Source: Perkinsus olseni
Lineage: Eukaryota; Perkinsozoa; Perkinsida
Length of the DNA: 62,806 nucleotides
Direction: 5' to 3'
NCBI GenBank assembly: GCA_013115125.1
Contig: JABANN010000141.1
Span: 1 to 62,806, forward strand
Under the pieces are notes generated by a model that saw nothing but the letters and a program-made list of their open reading frames with translations, searched no databases and was not told the origin of the DNA. The translations under genes were made by a program, and so were the position numbers. This document shows, piece after piece, positions 32,561 through 43,929 of this stretch. Numbering within the stretch: the first letter of the stretch is position 1; the number at the start of each line of letters is the position of its first letter.

Positions 32561-34833
32561 ATGGGTAATCGACATAACGACCGCAGACTCTGCCTGCCTC
32601 CATCTACTACCATACCAGAAGATATAGCAGTGGAGGGTGTATCATCGAGTGGTATAGCCAACAGGCCTAGGAGGAGTACCATTGGCACGAGGGCGGTAGA
32701 GGACAATCACAGTAGTGGTACCGCGACCATACACACCACAGCTGCCTTTCTCTCTTAGAACTTTATCCTACTGACGTCGTACCACAGGATCGGCTCTCTG
32801 ATACTCCAGAGGAGACTGTGAAGGTGGGGGGTCTAAGATGATAGCACTAAGATACGCTTTACCAGGCTGATACCCCTATTGGGGCTCAGCTCGGTGGAAG
32901 GGACCAACGTGAAGGGGACGGCAAATTGGCCGAGTTGGACCACCTATCCGCCGATGGTCGAGATGAGTACGACGATATGCTACTGGCAGTGGAGCATATA
33001 GCTTCTCCTGTAACTGAAGTAGTGTTAGTGTCCACTGCTGTGTTATCACTACTCCTCAGGTCGCAGTCCCTAGCACAACCACGACCCTACTACGTGCCTA
33101 TGGTGGTATTGGTTTACTTGGGGAGATAGTGGATCGGCTATGGAGCAGAAGTAATCATACCGCATGCCTGATGTGCTTCCGGGCATTCTTGCTCTAGGTT
33201 TGACCGATCCGAGACTTCGCATGCGACTATTAGCTTACCAGTCCCACTCCGGGGGTAGGCATAATAGCGAGCTCCCACTCCTCCACTGCGTCCTCAGTAG
33301 ATGCCCTCGAGGACCAGCGCCCTCCGTCGATAGTCAGGAAAGCCTGGATGCACATACTAGCGCATAGTCTCCTCGCCACTACACCATCGGAAGGATCACA
33401 GTATCTAGTAGGCATGCTTGATAGCACGAAAATCTCCATGCCTTCGGGTTAGACTTACCTCCTGCTGCCACCGCTCATATCTTCATCATATGACACAGCA
33501 GCATTCGCCATCCTGCCTACTACTGAGTATCATCTATCAGCCTTACTCGAGAACTTCGCTATGGTATCCCAGGATATAGCGGTCACTGTTAATGACAATC
33601 AGCCAACGAACAAGGACATAGCAAAGGCCATAAGGGCGATCATCGATACCTCTACCCCTCTTATTATATCATCACCATCATCACCATCGCGGTCTGGGAG
33701 TACCATTGACCCCTTTGACGCACCATTAGATCAGAATGGATCGGAGGGCCTTTGCGGAGAAGAGTCGTGTACAACTTGGTAAGCTCACACTGGGTTAAGT
33801 CGCCTCATGCTTGCTCGTCGGTTTCAGTTGCCTTTATACTGCTACTGCGACACCGTCTCTTGCCGTATGCTCCCCATTACTATCCCTCTGCCTCACTCGT
33901 ACCATCATTACACAACACCCCATCGAATGCGGACATGATGCCACCAATCAACAGCGTCATCATCGTTCGACTACGAGCACCTCTCTATTGGCCCTCCTTG
34001 GTGGGGTTGAGGGTATAACAAGACTTGTGAATAGGACAGTAGAGCTCATCGGAGCCGATACCCGCATCAGGGCCTACTACATCCGTAATGCCACCAGTCA
34101 GGCCACCTCCCCTTCTGTACGCCCGTCTACTTCCACTACAAGTCGACTGTCAAGTTCCCAACAGTCAACCGTCTGTGTTGTGGCTCGTATCATACCACCA
34201 TTGATAGACTATCTAGTAGCCAAGATAAGCTGTTATTCTACATTTGATGGCTTCCATTTAGAAGAGATGAGAACAACAGTTTCCGTTAGTCAGGCCCATC
34301 GATTCCTACCTTTATCTGATTATCATTTCGATTGTGTATGCCAGGACTTCCATACAGCACTCACTGACTGTGGCGTCACTGACACCAATGTAGCCTCTCA
34401 GTTTGGTGTCGTACTGGAGTCATGCAGAGAGGACGTCCTCAAGGGGCATTATGAGAGGAAGTAAGCCAATGCCACTGAATGAGCAGGCATGTATTTGCTT
34501 CCCAGGCCATCTCCGTGGCAGCACAGTCAGCGTGGTAGTGATAGTGATAGTACAGGCAATAGTAGCCGTTACTCTCGAAGGAGTAGAAGTCACGTGAGCT
34601 CTCCAAAGGAGATATTCAACCGAAGGGCCATCGCGACCAGCAGTGATGATCTTATCCCTTCAACCACCATGACAGGGGGTCCCTATTATTTTATGGATAA
34701 CCAGAGGACTGCGGGCTGGGCTGAAGTTCATTCTGGCGGGCGTATCATCGAACTCGACACAGCAAGGAGTGCATCGGCTGGTGGAAGGAAGGAGAAGATT
34801 TATTCACGAACGATTGCGGTTGGCTCCCGTTAA
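32561..34833 (+). CDS. Protein with two truncated-hemoglobin domains
   Basis: The start ATG at 32561 opens a disordered, charged N-terminus (MGNRHNDRRL). Short introns (43-53 nt) in phase lead to globin domain 1 (about 33097-33650): YGGIGLLG, IVDRLWSRSLTDPRLRMRLL, VRKAWMHILAHSLLA, AAFAILPTTEYHLSALLENF. A Ser/Pro linker joins domain 2 (about 33979-34440): LLALLGGVEGITRLVNRTVE, LIGADTRIRAYY, SQAHRFLPLSDYHFDCVCQD. Both match group I truncated globins (VVDDFYERVLADPRL; AHAHLGITDEHFD). Domain 2 keeps the proximal F8 His (34297-34299); domain 1 has Phe there (33504-33506). The B9-B10 Phe-Tyr pair is missing in both. The C-terminal tail is Arg/Ser-rich, stop 34833. The role could be gas sensing or binding by one haem, with domain 1 structural. 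Confidence 0.75.
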
Positions 34834-35087
34834 GTAGTTCCTTTTTGATGATTATGAAGTTTCCATAGTTTTGTGATAGTGCGTATTTTCTTTCTATTCT
34901 ATCCTTTTGTCACAGCGAGCACTTGTGTTTGGAACCATTTATGACTCAAATGAAGCAACTCACAGCGTGGGAGAAACACAACCTGATCCATCTCGCAACG
35001 GCCAAGGAGAAGGAAGGAACTCAGACTAGATGTTAGGTAAGTTGGTGTAGTACATCAATAGCAGTAGCCTTTGGTATATAGCGAGAA
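34834..35087. other. Convergent intergenic region
   Basis: About 250 bp between the globin-gene stop (plus) and the transporter stop (minus); nothing else is seen. Confidence 0.5.
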
Positions 35088-37170
35088 TTATCGTGTGCCT
35101 CTGACGAAGGCAATACAGATGCCGGCAAGCGTACAGGCAATACAACCTCCGATCATGATAGATGCATATCCTGCAGCGAAACATCATGTATCATGAGGGT
35201 TGCCAGCAGCAGCAACAACTGTACTATTACCTCCGAAACCGTAAGATTCCTCCGCTGATGCGGTTGATGTATAACCGAAGAGTTGCAGTGTAGCACCTGA
35301 GAGGTTCTCAGAAGTTGTATCATTGAGATCTTGAGCATTACCCCAAAGCAGAGGTCCAATAGCGGAGCCCAAGAAGGCTGATACACCCCAAATGCCCAGA
35401 TCCTAATGACGACACACTAGTCACTCATACTCAGTACGTACTGTACTACCTTAGCAGCAGCATCATCTGTAGCAGCATCAAGCGCTGCCTCCTTCGGGGA
35501 CGTTGCTGATGTCTCATCACTATCCATAAGCAACGGTGTCTCGGTAGATTTAATTTGGCGATGTTTGCTAGGTAGAGTATCCAAAGCAATAGCATAATCA
35601 ACACTCAAGAAGCATCCACATCCAACCCCATATATGATACAGCATGCTAGTATGACCGTTACGGGGGAGATTACTAAAACGGGGGTGATCAGGGGCATGA
35701 CTGATGAGAATGGCTTACATGAATTTGGTGGTCTGAAGGGTGCAGTCATGAAAAGAAGGTACACAGCAGCCATCACCGTGCCTGTCAATGGGCTATGACG
35801 TAGAGAGATAAGTCACTACTATTACATGCTGCATACACTAACTTCTTCCTACCAACCTCAGCATTATCAGATAGTCTACCCATAGGATATGCTACCGCAG
35901 CGGCCACAACCTACGAAGCAGGTATCACAGCTTCGAGCTGATGATAACAAGTACCTGGGCTGTGATTGCTATTTCGGCAATCCAGACCTGCAGCTGGCCT
36001 TCTGATGGTCGTGTACCATCACTAGTGGCTGAGAAGGAGGAGGTAATCTCTATGGTGGACTATGGTAATGGTGTCGGTATTACGTATTTGATCCCGCAAG
36101 AAGTATAGGATGAATGCTTGTACTGATACTCCTATGTAATAGAAGGTACCTTCATTGCATGCGTAATAGGGTATATAGCAGGGTTGTTACTACGTCCAAT
36201 GAAAACCCAGAGAAAGTCATAACCTTGGGAGCAATCCAGTGAGAAAGACGACGCTAGAGCTGATAGGGTGAGAGGCCTGGGGGGAGGGTCATGATCAGCA
36301 GGGTAACGTTGATGCGGAGCCCTACCTCGATAGATGTTTAGGTAGGGGCGTCTCCTTAGCAGTCATACAACTTATAACCGTAGTTAAGAGGACCATCAGC
36401 GCATATACGATGTATATAAAGTGATAGTCATGCACTGAGGTGTGGTGATGGGAGGCAGAGGGTAGGGAGGAAGGAAGGAGGGCTTACTCCTAGTTAGCAA
36501 GACTACGAGGAATCCAGTGATACTACCAGTAAGCTGATGAACTGCGACAATTCCTGATGCTGAACCCTGAGAGTAGTTATGACATTTCATCGGGAGTAGC
36601 AGCCTACCTGTTGTGAGGGCTCTACTAGATCAGGTACTAGACCACACTGAGCCGAGAATATGGTATTCAACGATAGCATCGACATGAAGAGGAGGAATAT
36701 ATAGACACCTCTAATGGACAAAACGTGATGACTGCTAGTGTGATGATAATTTTCACTTTACCCGAGTTTAAGGGCACTGGCAGCCCACATTAGTAGGACC
36801 CCTAATATGCCGGTTATCGTACACCCTATTATGAAAGGCCTCCTTCTCCCCAGTGACGAAGTGCATTCATCAGAGAATCTACCGGCTATAGGGCAAATCA
36901 ATTGCGATACTCCTACCACACCTGAAGCAGCAGTAGTATTCACCTCCGTGATAAAGTTGTATTTTAATAAATTACCGAGCATTACTCCAAGCATAGGCCC
37001 TTGGGATTTAGGCCAAAGGCGAAGTGCCTCAGCGGGTAATACGAATAGCCCTAGCACCGTGAGACGATACTCGACATTATGGATACTACACGCCTACTAC
37101 CCATGCTGCCACATATTGCACCATAGGGCAAGTTGAAGCTTGTCAACGTCATCAGTTTGATCATACTCAT
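35088..37170 (-). CDS. MFS sugar transporter, GPH/SLC45 (sucrose-transporter-like) type
   Basis: Minus-strand exons code a 12-helix carrier. The start at 37170 (MSMIKLMTLTSFNLPYGAIC) fits helix 1. Next, NTTAASGVVGVSQLICPIAG leads to GRFSDECTSSLGRRRPFIIG, the loop 2-3 signature (G-x-x-SDxxTSxxGRRRPFI) of the sucrose transporter/SLC45 group. The C-terminal half has GVGCGCFLSVDYAIALDTLP (SVDYAxxxDxLP motif) and FLGSAIGPLLWGNAQDLNDT. The end is YASIMIGGCIACTLAGICIA, then FVRGTR; stop 35088-35090. Related carriers move sucrose or glucose with protons. Introns are several and some in the middle (about 35800-36700) are not resolved. Substrate and membrane are unknown. Confidence 0.8.
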
Positions 37171-37772
37171 GTGCTCACGTTTCCCCTGTTGCTGTATAAA
37201 AAACTCCTTCCTCGTTACCACCATCCCCTCCTCTATTGACGTTCCTGTGTAATGAATAGTACATCTAAGACCCCATGTACCCAATACTACTACCATCAGT
37301 ATTTGTCGATAGTCCAGGAGATATCATTGGGAGGAAGGTTATGAAAAATGATCTACAAGAAGGGTTATAGAGTATGTGGTGCAAGATTGACGGAAGTGAG
37401 TACACTGCTTCAACAACCATTCGTTTTCAACACCTCAGTACGATCATAGACCGGCGGCCACCCCATTCCACGTGGAATGATCATCATATTCACCTCGTAA
37501 AGTGATATTCATATGAGCCTGATATTCAACTACCTTCAACTCCGTCGAAGTTTCTCACGGCACGCCCTCGAAATTGATTTCATGCCCGAGTTCGCGATAA
37601 ACTTGCAAGGTCACTGATCTCGCTAAACAGAAGAGGTGTCTAAGATGTAAACGCAACATAGGTTATACCTATGCGCATTTTCAATCGCGTTCGCCCGAAA
37701 AGCGACACCCCATCATAGCGGAGTGGTGAAAAGTAGATGTAATTTCATGGGCTTTGAGTTGGAGTATCGACG
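37171..37772. other. Divergent intergenic region between transporter and giant gene
   Basis: About 600 bp with no supported reading frame. It should hold the promoters of the transporter (minus) and the giant surface-protein gene (plus). Confidence 0.5.
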
Positions 37773-40700
37773 ATGAGGGTGTATGATGGAGTACCCGCGA
37801 GGTTTCCATCACAATTGGTGCGTTATAGATGGTGTTCTGTGGCGGTGGTCGTCTTATTAAATGTTATGGTATCATTGTATTATCATCATCATACATCATA
37901 CGAGAGGTACCTTCACACTACACTGATGATGGCAGGAGGGCCCAAGCATCGGAGGTTAGTACTGATGACAGCGGGCTTGAGATCATGAGATTAGGTGATA
38001 ACGACATTGGAAGATTGGGCATTCCCTCAGCAAACTATATTAAAGGTAGTCGTCATTCAGTGACGGTGTTGTTGACACTTACAACCTTAGTTTACACCAG
38101 CTATAGTGCCCATTGGCGATGAATCGACATCACGTGAAGTAGCAGTAGGAGATGGCAATACTGAATCTTATCTGAGTGGGCCTCTCAGAGTGTATGCTGC
38201 TGAGTCTATTACCAATATAGAGGTTACCTCGTCAGGTAGGTGTACTTTTGTACCCTACCACGATGTCTCTCTACCCTTAGGAAGCTCCTTTGATACATTC
38301 AATCACCCATCTCCGCGTATACGACTGGTAGCAGCCTCAACGCCTCGACAGGGTTGTAGAGATGATGTAAGGCTCGCCGGGGTTCTCGCCGGTTGACGAG
38401 ACCTATCGTTCGGCGTAGGATTTAGTCATACCCATGCACAAATGGAGGAGTCTTAGTATAACTACAGAAGGGGTCACTATTGCTGTATACCATAACAGCA
38501 CACTCACAGCTCCAATTGGAATAGAGGTCAGCAGCAGTAGCATAACCAGCAGTGTCATTCTATCAATCTAGTTGCTACGATCGAGTCCATCTGAAGATGA
38601 TACCCTGAGGACCCCTGTATCAATATTATCCTTGGATGGTAACACCATCGCTAGTGATATAAGGCAGGACCATCGTTACCCCACCCACATCGATCACGTG
38701 CCTCGCAGGTTCATGCATGGTGGGCTGTATAGATTATGCTACTCCCCAGATGGTAGCTACAGCGAGATCACCATGTCATCAGCTAGCATCACACCAGAGC
38801 CTGGCGACTCCCAGGCCACCACCTCTTTCGTGCTGTACAATAATATATTACCAATAACACTTGAGGTCATCCGTCACCATCATCACTATCGACGTATTTT
38901 CTGCGTAATCCTGTAGGTTTTGGGGGTTTACAGTTCATGTAAGAGTAATGGTTGTCTTCAACAGGAGAGGTGGGATTGTTATTATAATGCAAGGTGTGTC
39001 TAATGCTGTACGTTGCTTCATGATACCACTCTCAGAGGTCCAAGGCTCCCACCGCCACTTTCTCATCATCCCCCTACCTATCAGGAGTATAATGATAAAT
39101 GCATAATAACGGTTAGCAAGAGAGATGGTTGGGGTATATTAGAGTCCATGACATCATTATTATGGTGGACCCAATCGTATGATGCTGATGACCTCAATGC
39201 TGATGGTACCTTGATACAGTCCTCGTCCTTATCGAATACTCATGCTAGTAGTAAACAGTGTGGTCAACGGCCTCCTGAATCCACTATATTCAGGGCGAAC
39301 GCTGTAGAAGGTAAGCCACCTCGACCCCTGCCACTGGTACTCGTACTCGTACTACCATTCAGACGTGTATACATCAAGTCCTATGCAGCTAAGGGCTGAT
39401 GAAGATGCTACCTTACCGAGTATAGGACCCTGGGTAGAAGGGGGTAAAACATTAGCCCTTTGCTACTGTCCCGATTATGATACTGCTGGCGCCGCAGGCG
39501 GCAACCTTAGGTGATGCACTCGAGTATCTTGCGGTCCTCAGATCGGTCCTTAGATGCGATACTTTCCATGACTTCATTCAACCGATCGGCTACCTCTACT
39601 TATTCACTATCAGCATCTGTGATGCTGGTGATGTTTCCTGCTCTACCAAGTGATTAGGAATCCAGACTCGCTCTCCTCGATTCTCTTGTCAAGGTACTAT
39701 TCAATAATACCGATGCAGGAGTTCCTGCTCCGCATCGATTGCCCTCCGGCTGGAGGATGCTCTAGTAGTACCCACCACTTCACTCAACCCTTCATTATGA
39801 CCATCATGACAGGTACTGTAGCTTCGGATGAATCGCGTATAAAATTCGTGTACAGTAGTGCTGCTGCTGAGGGTGAATCACCTTTGAGTGATGATAATAA
39901 TATACCCAATTGGTCTCCAAGTTCGCCGTGCAAAACAACAGTAGCATCGTCATCATCAACAACCCTATTAAGTGATAATGGAGATGAACGCACCACTACC
40001 ATCGACCGGGAGATCTGGAGTAATGTAGAATACCGCTATGACGGTACCAATGCACTTGGCGGAGGCTCACGTGCTGACTACAAGTACTACGCCTTCGTCC
40101 TTCCCTCATGGACTCCTCGTTGTTGTCAGAGTTTGGTCATCGCCAAATATTGATCCATTGGGAGCCATTGGTACGGAGTATACGATATGGTCACCGAGGT
40201 TAGCAGTACCTCTTGGGGAATGGTCAATGGTATGCTATTGTAATGAGAATTGTGATCAAGGTGAGCTCGTTGGGGCTCTCTGTACTTGTAGCACTGGTAT
40301 CAGGTGCTTCGTGGTTCCAAGTAGGGTACGTATATTCTGTTAATGAGATAGGTTTGGCAAGTAGTAATATGTATTGTACAATATGTTCAGCTAAATCCAA
40401 GATCAAAGCCATTCGATATGCTAACAAACCCGGCACTATTGCCCTCTACAGCGGTCCTATAACCCCGCGCCCACTACCACTACCAACCACACTCTCTATA
40501 GGTGGTAGTGCTAGTAGTGGTTACCATGATGAGCATATCTTACCATCGGAAGGGCCTAGGTTCGCGGGTCATACAACGATTTTCAATGTTATATCGTATG
40601 ATATCGAAGCCAAATACCCAAGTACAGGGGGGAGTCTGGTTACCCTAGAGGAGAGTAGTGGCTATCATACAGCCGTACCTAATCGTTTACAATGGCAACA

Positions 40701-43700
40701 TACACTCGATAAAGCGTGCAAAATGAAAGAGTATGATAGCAATATATTATCGGGTATATCATCACAGGACCAAGCTAAACAGTATGCTGCTGTTAAACAC
40801 TGTGCAGAGGTTACTACTGGTGCCAGTACCAGTAGTACTACTTGTACTCATGATGTCTATCTGCCCTTCACAAGCGAATCTAATGATAAGACTTTGAGGA
40901 TATTAATACCAGGGACAATGGTTGTGTGCTACTGCTCTCACGTCACAGCACAGAAGGAGTGTGTTAGTGATGAGTACTGGTATGCTGGTAATATCTTTCA
41001 AGTAAGAGGACCATGGAAGTATCCAGGAGGGGACGCCCTGCATTGGGAGGTCCCCATAGGCCGTACATTCGCCTTGACTGTAGCTAGAGGCTGGGGCCTT
41101 GGTCTACATAGACGTGATGGTGTATATGGCAACTATACTGCCAGATGGTCGCAGGACCATATACGTATCTTATCATCGGGGGGTAGATGTACATCTAGTG
41201 ATTATAATCCCAGAGGGACTGCGATAGGCTTCAAGGTCATGCTGATGGATGCTAATCGTAGCCGTTTACAATGCACTTCAGGTAGGATGCCCTTCCACTA
41301 GTCCAGAGTCCTGCACTGAAGTGACGTCATATCACAATATACCGCTGTACACCTACAGGAGTAAGGATGATCCATACTTGCCTAGGATACTCAAGGTAGT
41401 CGTACTACCCTCCACGAGCGGCGTTGATGTTACTCTACTCAGATAGATGCGTCCAGGTTGGGTAGTACGGTATTACACTTCAATGGTAGCATAAGTAGCA
41501 TTATCAACACAGGAGATCTCATACTCCTGGACCCTGATATCATAACGATTGGTGGCAAATCCTCAATAGCTACCTCTGGCGGGTCTACTCTGACGCCACT
41601 GGAGAGGTGGCGTATATACAAGCTGGCAGGAAGAGGGCCGTATGCTGATACTCTGAAGGGTATGCTACGAGGTGACCCTGATGAATCCTGTGGAAGCAAT
41701 AGCGATTGCAATGACCATATAACGGGGCATAGGGTGCTACGAGGGCGGTGACGGGTCGTGGGGTTACTCTACTCTCAGGTAACAGTCCTGTCCTCTACTA
41801 CAGTTAGTATACCTATTGGATTCGGCCCTTCTGATCCGGAGTTCGCGTTCAACATGAGTGGGGTGCATCCAACAGCTGGTCACTGGGAGATCCATAGCAA
41901 GGCTTGGACTAGGAAGAGTCTAAGAGTAGTGCTCATGATAATCACAGAAGTCGTGCGGCAGCGCCATCAGTAGGCTACCCGAACACTGGAGGATTTGGTA
42001 GTCTGTTGGGGTACTGTCGACGAAGAGGAAGGGGATGGCAATACTATAAGGCGATATGAAGTTCACCTGAGGGCTGTTCAGTCACCTGCTGTTGCTGGTA
42101 GATACTACTCTCAAGTGGGGACGCTGACCATCGTGAATCCTCCAAGCATGAGGTCTGTCAAGTTGTTCCTTACCACTAGTATGGAAGGTGCCATACAACC
42201 AGCAGTAATCGGCCACAGCAAACAGCAGCAGCAGCAGCAGCAGCGGGCGATGAAGCACGAGTGGAGGTACACTCAGGTACTCAGTTTCACTCCTGGCCAT
42301 GCTGATGAAGCTCTCCGACATCGTGAGAGTTACCCTAAAGCTCGATTACAGCTGAGGATAGTCTTCAGTAACTTAGACGTTGTAGAGCCTTACATAACCA
42401 GTAAGGGAGGATGGATGGGAGACAGCAATGCTTCATCATCAACAAGTATCAGGCACCATGTCGCCTCTACTGGCCAAGCAACAGTATGAGGGCCTCCTAG
42501 GCCCCAATGCATCCATCTCTAACTTATCAACAATAGTCTCAGCCACATCGAATATGTCGTCGCCCTTCCCTCGAGAGGAGGAGGTAGGGGGTAACTGAAT
42601 CGTCATTGCTACTACAGACTTCAGGTTCCAGCTTCTCGTGCATCTGTCAGCATATGTGGTGATATGTTTACAGAGTTATGGTCATCGGCGGTGTCTTCGG
42701 GCTTCCCCATGCCCTCTGGTGGATGCCATTATACCAGAAGGTGATCATCGCTGTCCTTGTTAACAGCCCGCAAGCTCTTATTCAGCTACTATGATATCCC
42801 AGTGGACAGCTCCTCGACTGAGGTTGAGGATAAGACACCTTATCGAGAGTTCATCCTGAGGTTTCATTCCGACGACGCCTCCGGGGGTCCTGACCCTCAA
42901 CCTCTCCTAAGGGATTCATGTGAAGGGGCTGACGGCACGGTTGGAGAGTGCCGTTACCAACTTGCCTTCAACGTCAAGGTAATGACCGGAAACACTTTGC
43001 CGGTCCAGCTGTGCGCCTGCTGCTTAGGTGTCGCAAAGGATCACCAGCGGGCAATCCCATGTACATATCTACTACGAGTGTGTTGATGATGATGACAGCG
43101 GGGCCTGTGGTGTAGATAATGTATATACAGAAGGAGGCAGCATGTATGAATGCTCATCATCGGCGCTAACCGTGATAGCTCAGCTCGGGCAGATATAGAG
43201 TGTTCGATCATGGCTCAGCAGCAACGTCTCTTACGACAAAGTCTCCGCCCTCAGAGATGACCCATGCGCGATGGGACATGCATCTAGGTTGGAGCCGGCA
43301 GAGATGAGCAGTGATGGTGTGACCTGTTCCCATCCCAGGTGGAGGGATAACAATAGTCGGTACTGATCACCAACCCGATGGAGTGTTGGACCTCACACCA
43401 TTACAGGGAGCACGGTCCCATGCTACGGCTAATTTCACGGTGGTTCCTAACAACCGATTTCGCTGCTCGTGACTTCTTCCCCTCGCCTTTTTAGATCAAC
43501 TTGGCTGGCAGTGGTATTCTCTCTACATCACGTTTGGTGCTCCATTTATGGCCCGTTACCCAGTGGAACCTACCAACAACAGGTTGTCGAATGAACTGCA
43601 GTATGCATGCTCCTCATTCCTGTGGATATCCTACCTGTAAATCTTTCTTCAGCGGGGACGCATTTCATGCAAATACACTCCCTTCATTAGGTCAGTTTTT

Positions 43701-43821
43701 GTCTCTCACGGAGCATACTGGCAGTAACGCTATATCCGTAGCCTTCGACCTCAGGATGCCTCCGATACTCCTCAATAACACTTGTAACCTCACTTTCCAT
43801 GATATCACGCTTCCAATGTAA
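37773..43821 (+). CDS. Giant surface protein of the Cys-module family, first part of locus
   Basis: The ATG at 37773 starts an N-terminal signal anchor (RYRWCSVAVVVLLNVMVSLY). Exons with 40-55-nt introns follow: VPIGDESTSREVAVGDG, then PLRVYAAESITNIEVTSSGR. Modules bear the same signature as the giant gene at 5-17 kb: GGLYRLCYSPDGSY (~38735), GEWSMVCYCNENC (~40220) and GTMVVCYCSHVTAQKEC (~40912, followed by GNIFQVRGP). Between them are long beta-rich stretches with Asn-Xaa-Ser/Thr sites. The last exon ends MPPILLNNTCNLTFHDITLP and stops at 43821, 21 bp before a tRNA. Exon limits inside are approximate. The protein is probably secreted or surface-bound; function unknown. It may continue past the tRNA into the next part if the tRNA sits in an intron. 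Confidence 0.5.
42221..42243 (+). repeat. (CAG)n microsatellite coding poly-Gln
   Basis: A short trinucleotide run in an exon of the giant gene; it reads as Gln repeats in the plus frame that also carries IQPAVIGHSK and HEWRYTQVLSFTPG. Confidence 0.85.
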
Positions 43822-43842
43822 TATGCGCCGACACTACAAAAA

Positions 43843-43914
43843 TGACCCCGGCCCGATTCGAACGGACAACCTTCTGATCTGGAGTCAGATGCGCTACCGT
43901 TGCGCCACAGGGCC
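43843..43914 (-). tRNA. tRNA-Trp (anticodon CCA)
   Basis: On the minus strand: acceptor GGCCCTG pairs with CGGGGTC (two G-U pairs); D arm GCGCAACGGTAGCGC; anticodon arm TCTGACTCCAGATCAGA with loop CTCCAGA (anticodon CCA); T arm GTCCGTTCGAATCGGGC; discriminator A. Length is 72 nt without CCA, with no intron. It lies antisense between two sets of surface-protein exons. Confidence 0.96.
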
Positions 43915-43929
43915 CGATAATCATTATCA

